From positions 1-64,000 of the IMG/VR virus record IMGVR_UViG_3300028374_000008: DNA of 64,000 bases; one strand, given 5' to 3'. The DNA is from a virus. Numbering within the stretch: the first letter of the stretch is position 1; each line of letters opens with the position of its first letter. Both the position numbers and the translations under genes were made by a program. Below, one piece after another: positions 34,494 through 42,634 of the stretch. The notes under the pieces were generated by a model. That model saw nothing but the letters and a program-made list of their open reading frames with translations, had not been told where the DNA came from and searched no databases.

Positions 34494-37400
34494 GTGAAAA
34501 AGGTAACACTCACCACCAAGGAGAAGTCCCGGCTACTGCACGACGCTGGGATTGAGCAGGTATTCGACTTATGCCAAGAGCACAAGCCCGGACACCAATG
34601 GCGCATGTCGGGCCAGAAAATTCAGGGGCAGTGCCTCTTTCCTAACCACAAAGATTCAAACCCATCTTTTGCGCTGTTGTTCGTGGGAAACCGCGTCGTC
34701 GGAAAGTGCTTAAGCTGCGGGCAGATAGTCTCCGACGGCTTCAAAATCCTGGCGCTCATCACAGGCGTAAAAGATGAGCTTCGTCTGCTGCACGACGTGC
34801 TGGGCACCCGGATGCGGGTTAAGTTCGACGACTCAGTCGAAGACGCGCTGGTTCTTGAAGACCAGTTCCAGACCGTCAAAAAGGCGATGCTCCACGCCAG
34901 CACCCAGGTGCTGCACAACGCCATGCACAGCCACGACGATGAGTGGGGCTATGCTCAGGACGCCGTTCAGTACTTTCAAAAGCGCGGCATCATGCCGCAG
35001 GCGCTGCCGCTTCTCGACGTGGGGATCTACCCCAACATGCGTCACTTCCATGACTTCAGCTCAACCCGTTACCCCGAAGCGATGATGCATTGGGAGTCCT
35101 ACTTTGGCCCCACGGTCTTTGACCGGCAGCCTCAAGCCAAAGGTAAGTTCGGCGGGTGGATGCTCTTTGGTTACCGCTTGGACCGCTCACGTATCGGACG
35201 CTTCAAGCTGCGCAACCCGAACAACAAAGACGACCAGGTAACGCTTGGGGCAGACCGTACCGAGACGTTGGGCTTCTTTGGGATGCATGCTGTGTCGTAC
35301 TCCGAGGACGCCAAAACAGGCGTCGTAGTCGAAGGTGAGTTCGACCAGATAGCCCTGTTTCAAGACCAGAAGTTCAACGGACGCACCCGTCAGCCCGTCA
35401 TCGTTGCATGCGGCGGAAGTGGCAAGGTCACGGACTTAGACGTCATGGCAGACATTGGCGTGGAGAACGTCATCATCGCTGCTGACAATGACAAGGGCGG
35501 GTTCACCGCCACAGAGTCGATTCTAAAGCGCGCATCCCAAGATGAGATCACGGACATACGTGTCTACGACTGGTCGGACAAACTGCGCGCTGCGGGCATC
35601 AAAGACCCTGACGAGGCTATCCGCAAGAACATGGCACAGGAATTTGTGTCGTCTCTGTATAGCGCAGCCTTCACGCTCACGGTTCCACTGTGGGCAGTCG
35701 AGGCGACCAAGCGTGTCCTTAGCGGTGTGAGTGACCCTGACGCCGCACAGGTAGCTCGTGCGGCACACCCCTACGCAAACATCCTGGCAGACCCCGCGAG
35801 CAAAGAAGAGTTCTGCATCAAGATCTCGACCACGTTCGACGTCGACCAGGGCATCATCAACAAGCGCATCGGACAGGCAAACTCTGACGTCCAACTCATC
35901 TACAACATTGAGGCATTGCTTAAGCGCACCTGCACGCCTCTGTACCGCTCCGGCACGCACACCATTACGGTGTACGCGCACGACTCACGGCGCGTCTGCG
36001 AAGTCGACACGGGCACCATGCGCAAGCACTTGAGCTCGTGGCGGTTTGTCTTTGGTACGACGGTGTGGGACTTCATCGAGGATCGCTTAGGCATCCCGAC
36101 GTGGGTCCGTATTGACACAGGTAAGAAGCAACCCACCGAACGATCACGCGCAGTACAAAAGCGCATGATTGAAGAGGCATTCGACGACGCCGTCCAGATG
36201 TTCACCGCGACGGTACGCTCTCGAGAGGACCTTATCGTCTGCCGGCAGGGCGTTCACTGGGCGAACGCAGACGACAACTCGCGTGACGACGCACTCATCC
36301 CAGATGACGTACCACGGCAACGTGTTTACGTCGTAAACGGCGACCGTGTTTACCGGGGAGAAGAAGACCCCGTTACAGGCTACGCACACTACACAGAGCT
36401 GGCACGCCCCCGGGAAGGCGCCTACGTCTTCGACCTCGAACCACAGCCGTGGTCAAAGGCGATTACCCGGCCGCAGGACATGGACAACGGAGGCAAGCTC
36501 ACGCACAAAGAGTGTTTTGAGATGCGCCATAAGATGCTCGACTGCTGGAAGTTTAAAGCACAAGAGCCCACGCAGACCTTCCTCGCTGCCCAGCTTGATG
36601 TCCTGCTGCCCTGCTTAGCGTTTGAGTATCTGCCGTTCATCTTCTTCACTGCTCAGACGCAGTCCGGTAAGTCCACGCTTCTTAAAGGACTGATCGGCGG
36701 GGCAGACCCAAAAGAGATTGGGACGGTGGAAGGCGCGTTTGTCTCCGAAGACTACACGTCTGCAGGCGTAATGCAGCACGCTACAGGTGTTGCACTGCCG
36801 ATGTGCCTGGACGAATTTGAAGACCCTGCATCATGCGACAGCCCTCGTAAGGCGACCGCTGTGCGTGGTCTTTTGGAGATGTCACGTAACGCGTCTACCG
36901 GGTCCATGCAGTTGCGCGGCACCCGCGACGGTGAGGGCCGCGAGGCCATGCGCCGGTTCATGTTGATCACCGCAGGGATTGCGCCGTTCCAACAAGGCCA
37001 AGACCTAAACCGTTGGTTCACCATTGAGCTCGAAAACGTCGAAGGCAAAGACGCTCCCGAGATTGTCATTGCGCAGACGTACTCCCAGGACCAAATCGAG
37101 GAGTTGCGCATGTCCACGACACTCAACAGCCTGCGCGACATATTTAAGATGCGTAAGCGGGGCGCGGCGTACCGCAAGGAAGCACTCAAAGGTAAAAATA
37201 ACGGGGGCAAGCTCGAGGTTACGCAGACGCGATTTGCTAAAGCGATGGAGTCTGTTCTTGCCGCGCTTGATATGGCGGAGTACCCCGACGTCTGGGGCTT
37301 TGCGCAGGAGTTTTTGAACCTGAACGAAGACTACGTCACTCGGGCATCCTCCACCGAGGAAGAGCTCATGTACGGTGCGGTGATGGACACGCCATGCTTT

Positions 37401-37793
37401 ACTGTGGGCACGGAGAAGGCACGCTACAGCCTCGTCCAGATGCTGGTCGACCCTGACCGGCGCCCGTTCATCAACTCAAACGGCTACGGGGTGTTCCACG
37501 TCCCCGGCGAAGAGATCGTTGTCATCTGGCCGCAGCAAGTTCTGCGTCTCTTGAACGAGAGCGCGAAGTTTCGTCGTACCCAGTCGGCTCACCAGGTCTC
37601 AGATATGTTGGCGCGTAATCCTCAAGTACACCACAACCCGGCGTTTCTTGAGGCTAAGCCTAGTTTGATGCAATACTTACGCGATTTCATGTCTAACGTA
37701 GACGCCAACCGGTTGCTGTACGTGAAGTGGTCAGACTTGCCGTTCACACAGCCTAATCTGATCAACTACTCCTCGGAGAAGTTCGATGAATAA
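34494..37793 (+). CDS. Primase-helicase
   Basis: 1099 aa, GTG start at 34494 behind AAGGAGG. A CHC2-type zinc site opens the protein (C47, H52, C72, C75). A Toprim domain follows, with VVEGEFDQIALF (~277-290) and IIAADNDKGG (~328-337). After a long middle region there is an ATPase domain with Walker A AQTQSGKST (~720-728) and Walker B CLDEFED (~772). The ATPase resembles SF3/AAA+ rather than the RecA-type helicase of T7 gp4. The gene directly precedes the DNA polymerase, forming the replisome core. The exact helicase class is my reading and not certain. Confidence 0.85.
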   Translation: MKKVTLTTKEKSRLLHDAGIEQVFDLCQEHKPGHQWRMSGQKIQGQCLFPNHKDSNPSFALLFVGNRVVGKCLSCGQIVSDGFKILALITGVKDELRLLHDVLGTRMRVKFDDSVEDALVLEDQFQTVKKAMLHASTQVLHNAMHSHDDEWGYAQDAVQYFQKRGIMPQALPLLDVGIYPNMRHFHDFSSTRYPEAMMHWESYFGPTVFDRQPQAKGKFGGWMLFGYRLDRSRIGRFKLRNPNNKDDQVTLGADRTETLGFFGMHAVSYSEDAKTGVVVEGEFDQIALFQDQKFNGRTRQPVIVACGGSGKVTDLDVMADIGVENVIIAADNDKGGFTATESILKRASQDEITDIRVYDWSDKLRAAGIKDPDEAIRKNMAQEFVSSLYSAAFTLTVPLWAVEATKRVLSGVSDPDAAQVARAAHPYANILADPASKEEFCIKISTTFDVDQGIINKRIGQANSDVQLIYNIEALLKRTCTPLYRSGTHTITVYAHDSRRVCEVDTGTMRKHLSSWRFVFGTTVWDFIEDRLGIPTWVRIDTGKKQPTERSRAVQKRMIEEAFDDAVQMFTATVRSREDLIVCRQGVHWANADDNSRDDALIPDDVPRQRVYVVNGDRVYRGEEDPVTGYAHYTELARPREGAYVFDLEPQPWSKAITRPQDMDNGGKLTHKECFEMRHKMLDCWKFKAQEPTQTFLAAQLDVLLPCLAFEYLPFIFFTAQTQSGKSTLLKGLIGGADPKEIGTVEGAFVSEDYTSAGVMQHATGVALPMCLDEFEDPASCDSPRKATAVRGLLEMSRNASTGSMQLRGTRDGEGREAMRRFMLITAGIAPFQQGQDLNRWFTIELENVEGKDAPEIVIAQTYSQDQIEELRMSTTLNSLRDIFKMRKRGAAYRKEALKGKNNGGKLEVTQTRFAKAMESVLAALDMAEYPDVWGFAQEFLNLNEDYVTRASSTEEELMYGAVMDTPCFTVGTEKARYSLVQMLVDPDRRPFINSNGYGVFHVPGEEIVVIWPQQVLRLLNESAKFRRTQSAHQVSDMLARNPQVHHNPAFLEAKPSLMQYLRDFMSNVDANRLLYVKWSDLPFTQPNLINYSSEKFDE

Positions 37794-37995
37794 CGACGAC
37801 ACCAAACTACAGAAGCAGTTCCTCTCCTCGTTTAGCGACTTAGACGACTTCGAAGGCGTCCACGTCAAGGGAGGGGAACTGACTGTCTGGGTACGTGACA
37901 CAAAGACGGCAGACAAAATTACAACCCGCATCGCCGATGACGAGAACCTCCAACAACTTTTCCAACCCGACAACTTAGTCTTCAAATATGGCTGA
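37786..37995 (+). CDS. 69-aa protein between primase-helicase and polymerase
   Basis: Overlaps both neighbours by 8 bases, so it is translated as part of the replisome operon. Acidic N-terminus (MNNDDTKLQKQFLSSFSDLD), then a compact region with GGELTVWVRDTKTADKI. No family is recognised. Size and context suit a small accessory of the polymerase or primase. Confidence 0.65.
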   Translation: MNNDDTKLQKQFLSSFSDLDDFEGVHVKGGELTVWVRDTKTADKITTRIADDENLQQLFQPDNLVFKYG

Positions 37996-40900
37996 TACCG
38001 AAACGATTTCCCCTCCCAGCTGGAAGCGTGCAAAGAAAGCCCACAGCTGCGTTGGATGTCCTTTCCAACGTTCGCAGTGCATGCTCTCCGGCCTCTATAA
38101 CCCCAACGCAACACTCACCATCGTCGCTGAAGCACCCGCTCCTGACACCATGTCCGCACGGCTGCCGTTCCAAGACAGAGAGGCGGCTGTCATCCGAGAG
38201 ATTATTCGTAAGGTCCGTGTCCAACACGGCTTGCCTGTTCAGTACAACGCAGCATACGTCGTCGGCGCCGCCCACCAGCGTGCGCCAAAGAAAGCAATCG
38301 TCACGCAGTGCTTCCCCTACTTAGAAGAAAAGCTTGGTGAGCACCGCAAGTACTACGACCACTTCAAACCTGACTGTGACAACATGCACGTCATCGTCAC
38401 GCTCGGTAAAACGGCCACGCAAGCGTTCTTACCTCGCATGGGGTCGCTTAAAAGCGCACGGGGCAAAGCCATTGAGATAACGGTGGGGGACCGGGACTTC
38501 ATCATCATCCCGACGTACGGCCCGCTTCAGCTTCTGTACACGCCGGGCCTGTCCCGTACGATCAAGCGTGACATCCACAAGGCGTGGCGCCTGTCCCGTC
38601 AATCGTCTCTGGACGCGCGAGCGCCTCTTGAGGAGCTCACCGCTGAGTATGTGTACCCCAAGACCCTCGAGGAGGTCGAAGCAGTCTGTACGGAGATTCT
38701 GTCGTACACAGACCCGGATAAACGTCCCGACCCAGACGACTGGCCCATCGCAGTCGACATCGAGACCAACACACTTCATCCCTACCAGCCCGACGCGCGT
38801 GTAAACGTTGTGTCGATTGCGTGGGACGATGGTCTTGCGACGTCCATCCTGCTCGACCACCCCGACGTTGCGTACGACACCGCGCAAGCGTGGCCGCACG
38901 TCGCCAAAGTCTTGGCCTCGAACAAGCCAAAGGTCTTCCACAACGGCCGCTTCGACATTCAGTTCCTGGAGCACCGCTTAGGTCACAAGGTCAACAACCT
39001 GTGGTGGGACACCATGTTGGCGGAGCACTTCTTGGACGAGGACAAGAAAGGGGAGTACAGCCTCAAAGTTCTGGCAGGGCACTACACTGAGGAGTACGCA
39101 GGCTACGAGAACATCTTGCAGCAAGCGTTCTTTGATGACGAGCTTGAGCGTCGCCGCGCCGACTTACCCGAAGGGCAAACCGCCCCTGACTGCGAGCAGT
39201 CCTGGGCACTCATGGCGTTCTTCCCTGGGCTAGACTACAAACCGTCATTTCTGCAGGTCGATGAGGACGAGGATTTAGAGCTCAAGAAAGAGCTTTTCAA
39301 CCTCGACAAGGACTACCTCAACGCCCACGTCAACAACTACAGCAAGGGCAAAACCAGTGCGCGCGGCAAGATTAACCGCCGGTGCGACAAGCACGACTTA
39401 GAACGTCCTGACACGGTAGACGACCTCGACTTCCAGCGCGTCGGGGACAACGGCTTTGAGCACATTCCAACGCCGGTGCTGTTGCGTTACGCAGCGGTCG
39501 ACGCCGACATCACGCGTCAGATTGTACGGTCGCAGCGCCAGCGCATGGTCTTGGCGGACGTTGAGGAGCAGACGGTGTTCCGAGACGGTAAGCGCACGAT
39601 GACTGAGCTGTACGTGCCAGGGACAATGGCCCTGTCTCGCATGGAGTACAAAGGCACACGGATGAACATTGAGCTCATCGAGACGTACCGCGAAGAAGCG
39701 GCAGTGCTCGAGGACAAAGCGCTGGCTGCGCTGCGTCAGTTGATCTGCCAACCTGAGTTCAACCCAAACTCGACCAACGACTTAGCGCAGGTCGTTGAGT
39801 ACGCTCTCGACATCCCAAGAGGCGATCTACAGTACACCGACGAAGGGTCTATCAGCGTGACCAAGGATTGGTACAACGCCATGGCCACGAAGTTTGAAGG
39901 CTCGTACACCGGCGAGTTCATGTACTACCTGCAGGTCTTTAAAGCGGCAGCCAAAACACGATCGTCGTTCCTAAAGAAGTTCGTTGAGATGGCCAAGCTC
40001 GACGGACGCATCCACACACGTTTCAACCTAAACGGTACAGCGACGGGACGTCTGTCGTCTGCTGGGCCCAACCTGCAAAACGTGCCACTGTACATGTGCC
40101 GCTTCCAGCCTCCGCCTGGCATTGAGCTTGGCCACTCCGGCATGAACATCAAAGCAGCCTTTATCCCGTCGACAGACGACAAGGTGTTCTTCCAGCTCGA
40201 CATTGCTGCTGCTGAGATTCGAGTGCTGTGTGCCTACGCTCGCGACCCCAAGCTGATTAAGGCGTTGCGTGAAGGCCTGGACGTCCACTCCTTTGTGGCG
40301 TCCGAGATCTTCGATATTCCGTATGACGAGGTCTACGCCAACAAGGACATCGACCCCGAGATGAAGCTCAAGCGTACGGCCACCAAGCGTGTGGTCTTCG
40401 GGATGATTTACGGGGCGGGGCCATACAAGATCGCCGAGCAAATCTACGGTGCGCTGGCACCAGAGGACTCGGACGAGTTTCACAAGCAGGTGGGTTTTGC
40501 CAAAGAAGTGATGAGCCTTTTGTTTGACCGGTTCTCCGGCATCCAGAAGTACATCGACGAGACGCATCGCACCGTAGACAGCCGCGGCTTCGTGACCACC
40601 TACTTTGGGCGGTACCGACGCTTCCCGCTCAAAGACACGTCGTGGAAGCTTGCACGACGTGCTGAGCGCATGGCGGTTAACTTCAAGATCCAGTCCACGG
40701 CGTCGGACATCGTGCTGTCGCAGTTGTGCGAGGTCGAAGAACACATCCACGAAATAGGAGGAGACTTACTGCTGACCGTCCACGACTCCGTGGCCGGCGA
40801 GATTGACCGTGACCGCGTCCCTGAGATGCGAGCGTTCTTTGACCACTACATTGTAGAGCGGGTCAAAGAGCGGTTCCCCTGGCTGCCTGTGCCGTTCAAG

Positions 40901-41038
40901 TACGACCTTGAGGTAGGCCCAAGCTACGGAGAGCTCGTGGCTTACGAAGTTCTAGAAAAAGGCCCCGACGCGGTACCCGACGGCATGCGGCCCAAGATTG
41001 ATGACTACATGTCCCGTGCGGGGCTCACATATTTTTAA
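37988..41038 (+). CDS. Uracil-DNA-glycosylase-like domain fused to family A DNA polymerase
   Basis: 1016 aa. Residues ~1-215 resemble family 4 uracil-DNA glycosylases: a Cys motif CVGCPFQRSQC, TIVAEAPAPDTMSARLPFQD and VTLGKTATQAFL. A 3'-5' exonuclease follows (DIETNT at ~257, FHNGRFD, YAAVDADI). The polymerase domain has motif A FFQLDIAAAEIRVL (~735), motif B KRVVFGMIYG (~800) and motif C LTVHDSVAGE (~930), where the usual HDE is HDS. A ~100-residue segment between the exonuclease motifs is extra. The fusion would couple uracil or damaged-base recognition to synthesis. Whether the glycosylase part is active cannot be told from sequence alone. Confidence 0.9.
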   Translation: MADTETISPPSWKRAKKAHSCVGCPFQRSQCMLSGLYNPNATLTIVAEAPAPDTMSARLPFQDREAAVIREIIRKVRVQHGLPVQYNAAYVVGAAHQRAPKKAIVTQCFPYLEEKLGEHRKYYDHFKPDCDNMHVIVTLGKTATQAFLPRMGSLKSARGKAIEITVGDRDFIIIPTYGPLQLLYTPGLSRTIKRDIHKAWRLSRQSSLDARAPLEELTAEYVYPKTLEEVEAVCTEILSYTDPDKRPDPDDWPIAVDIETNTLHPYQPDARVNVVSIAWDDGLATSILLDHPDVAYDTAQAWPHVAKVLASNKPKVFHNGRFDIQFLEHRLGHKVNNLWWDTMLAEHFLDEDKKGEYSLKVLAGHYTEEYAGYENILQQAFFDDELERRRADLPEGQTAPDCEQSWALMAFFPGLDYKPSFLQVDEDEDLELKKELFNLDKDYLNAHVNNYSKGKTSARGKINRRCDKHDLERPDTVDDLDFQRVGDNGFEHIPTPVLLRYAAVDADITRQIVRSQRQRMVLADVEEQTVFRDGKRTMTELYVPGTMALSRMEYKGTRMNIELIETYREEAAVLEDKALAALRQLICQPEFNPNSTNDLAQVVEYALDIPRGDLQYTDEGSISVTKDWYNAMATKFEGSYTGEFMYYLQVFKAAAKTRSSFLKKFVEMAKLDGRIHTRFNLNGTATGRLSSAGPNLQNVPLYMCRFQPPPGIELGHSGMNIKAAFIPSTDDKVFFQLDIAAAEIRVLCAYARDPKLIKALREGLDVHSFVASEIFDIPYDEVYANKDIDPEMKLKRTATKRVVFGMIYGAGPYKIAEQIYGALAPEDSDEFHKQVGFAKEVMSLLFDRFSGIQKYIDETHRTVDSRGFVTTYFGRYRRFPLKDTSWKLARRAERMAVNFKIQSTASDIVLSQLCEVEEHIHEIGGDLLLTVHDSVAGEIDRDRVPEMRAFFDHYIVERVKERFPWLPVPFKYDLEVGPSYGELVAYEVLEKGPDAVPDGMRPKIDDYMSRAGLTYF

Positions 41039-41053
41039 CACGTAGGAGTGCAC

Positions 41054-41365
41054 ATGATTGACGATAAGCACCTGCTCATACTGGCGTTCTCCACACCGGG
41101 GCGCTACCTCATGGGGTTGTCCAAGGTCTCCGCCGATGCGTACAACGCCGACTCTATGGTCACGCTGTATAGCCCAGTGCACATGACGTACATGGACGAT
41201 CGCATCACGATTCAGCCCATTTCGTTCATGAAAGTATTTCTGGCTTCGATGGATGCTTACGCAGGCATGGGCGATGCCGATAAGCAGGCGGAGGACGCGT
41301 ACGCCTCGTGGTACCAACTTCGCAAAAATCCTCCGAAATTTGAGGTAGAAGAAGATGTATCTTAA
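41054..41365 (+). CDS. 103-aa protein after the polymerase, unknown
   Basis: The ATG at 41054 has AGGAG five bases upstream. Mixed small protein (LLILAFSTPGRYLMGLSKVS; an acidic C-terminus). It is the last gene of the rightward replication block, before the structured non-coding region. No family is recognised. Confidence 0.65.
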   Translation: MIDDKHLLILAFSTPGRYLMGLSKVSADAYNADSMVTLYSPVHMTYMDDRITIQPISFMKVFLASMDAYAGMGDADKQAEDAYASWYQLRKNPPKFEVEEDVS

Positions 41366-41402
41366 CCCAGTCATGCTCAGGCACTGACACGGGTTGCAGC
41401 AA

Positions 41403-41510
41403 TAGAACACCACGGCACCGGTGTTAGTAGGCGTTACGCCTACGCTTTTCACCGCCTGGCCCAGCGCTCGCGAGAGACCCTGGGAGGCGTAGTGGAAAAG
41501 GGCCAGGCGC
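41403..41510 (+). repeat. Structured direct repeat, copy 1
   Basis: First copy of a ~107-base unit. The first ~40 bases are identical to copy 2 at 41639-41744. Later parts differ at stem positions while keeping the stems, which is a sign of selection on RNA structure. Copies are offset by 236 bases. Confidence 0.85.
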
Positions 41511-41638
41511 CTGAACGGCGCCATCTCCTCTTATACACTCCTGCAGTTTGGAGGGTTCCTGGAAGTGATGAAATCCAGAAGCTCCGAGCTCGAGACGGGG
41601 GGGAGTAGAAATAGTATTGCTGATGCACAGTATGAACG

Positions 41639-41744
41639 TAGAACACCACGGCACCGGTGTTAGTAGGCGTTACGCCTACGTTTTTCACCGCCTGGCCAGG
41701 AGCTTGCGAGAGTCCCTGGGAGGCGTAGTGTAAAGGGCCAGGCG
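41639..41744 (+). repeat. Structured direct repeat, copy 2
   Basis: Second copy. It keeps the three hairpins of copy 1, including the long-range GGCC-type closing stem, with changes inside the inner hairpin arms. In both copies the segment CACCGCCTGGCC can pair either with AGGCGTAGTG or with GGCCAGGCG, so two mutually exclusive folds are possible. Confidence 0.85.
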
Positions 41745-42035
41745 CTCTTCGAGCGCTCCTCCGCCGCCGGCCATCGTATCCTCATCCGAGGACTCGATAC
41801 ATTCGTCCATGGAAAGAACGTGATATTACGCGAATCTTTTCAGAAGGAGCCCGGGCGGCCGAGAAATAGTACGTTCACGTAGTAAGTTCCTAGACGCTTT
41901 CGTGAAAGCGAGACAGCGTTACGCTGTCGTTTCTTACTTCACCAGCTTTGATCATAAGTCCTGGCTGACTTATGATCATGCGCACGTAGTAGGAACTTTC
42001 CCTCACACGAGCTAGTCGTGTCTCCTGGCTCAGTC

Positions 42036-42152
42036 AGTAGGGACTTCACGCTCAACGCCTCAAACCCGAGCTTGCCCTGGCGCCTGTTCGCTACGCTCAC
42101 GTCAGCCTGTGCAAGATCGGTTTGCGGATGTAGTAGGGACTTCACGCTCAAC
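42036..42152 (+). repeat. 21-base direct repeat pair
   Basis: agtagggacttcacgctcaa plus one more base occurs at 42036-42056 and again at 42132-42152. Each copy is followed by a hairpin-forming segment. The leading tagtagg word recurs elsewhere in the non-coding region. Confidence 0.8.
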
Positions 42153-42208
42153 AAGCAATTCACACTGACGTTTCCAGTGTGAATCGCATGTAGTAGGCTT
42201 ACTAAGTT

Positions 42209-42297
42209 GCACCACCAGAGACGGGTCTGTAACACCCCCCGACCCGTTGACCAGCGTTACAGGCATGGTCACGCTACGTCTCTGGTGGTGCTTTTTT
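42209..42297 (+). terminator. Long-stem terminator enclosing pseudoknot-like pairings
   Basis: Fifteen perfectly paired bases (GCACCACCAGAGACG, 42209-42223; partner 42277-42291) followed by six T. The ~53-base loop is itself structured: ACGGGTC/GACCCGT, CTGTAAC/GTTACAG, GACCA/TGGTC and AGCGT/ACGCT interleave, so at least one pseudoknot can form. Confidence 0.75.
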
Positions 42298-42634
42298 CTT
42301 TCCTTTTTTACCTCGAACAGACGGTAGGATCTCCGAGTAGGCGCTACGCCTACGCACGCCGCACACCCTTTCTTCGAAAGGATGGATGCACCTGATCCCA
42401 CGCCGAGAAGGATATGGAGACGCAATCCCCCAGCTCCCTGGCGGCCCAGTTGTAAAATAGTGTTCAGAGGTTTACCACGTAAACAGACGACGTCGCGCGC
42501 GTCGTAGTAGGCGTTACGCCTACGCTTTTACCGCGCGCAGCACCTCCGTTGGAGGTGCTGATCAGATGCGCCTACACGCACTAAGTCGTGCATACGCGTA
42601 TTTTTAACTGCCCCGGGCCCCGCATAAATAGTGT
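42298..42634. other. Remaining non-coding region with hairpins and AAATAGT boxes
   Basis: 337 bases with no gene. It holds two more GTAGGCG-[TC]TA-CGCCTAC hairpins (42337-42353 and 42507-42523), the hairpin AGCACCTCC/GGAGGTGCT (about 42539), a GC palindrome CCCCGGGCCCCG, and the word AAATAGT at about 42456 and 42627, also seen at about 41609 and 41864. It may be a second RNA, a set of promoters, or an origin-like region. It lies just past the 3' end of the terminase gene. Confidence 0.6.

Larger units (their letters stand above)
41399..42297 (+). ncRNA. Candidate large structured RNA ending in a terminator
   Basis: No credible gene lies between 41365 and 42635. This stretch is built of hairpins: AACACC/GGTGTT, GTAGGCG-TTA-CGCCTAC (41427 and 41663), CGCCTGGCC/GGCCAGGCG, a three-way junction closed by AGTAAG/CTTACT (about 41881-41937), an 11-bp hairpin GATCATAAGTC/GACTTATGATC (about 41950), TTCACACTG/CAGTGTGAA (about 42158), and a final terminator stem. 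Several loops can pair with flanks as pseudoknots. Direct repeats of ~107 and 21 bases lie inside. The plus strand is chosen because only that strand ends in a U-run terminator. Known phage-borne ornate RNAs such as GOLLD and ROOL are comparable in size, but I cannot show homology. The 5' end is a guess. Confidence 0.55.

Noticed and set aside
41939-42425. Open frames of about 100 codons on the minus strand within the non-coding region
   Set aside because: They run straight across perfect hairpins and repeats, lack Shine-Dalgarno sites, and the protein sequences look random.
41366-42634. tRNA genes in the structured region
   Set aside because: No segment shows the acceptor stem, anticodon arm and T-loop GTTCRANNC pattern together.
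41366-42634. CRISPR array
   Set aside because: Repeats are few, differ in length and spacing, and form parts of longer structured units rather than uniform repeat-spacer units.
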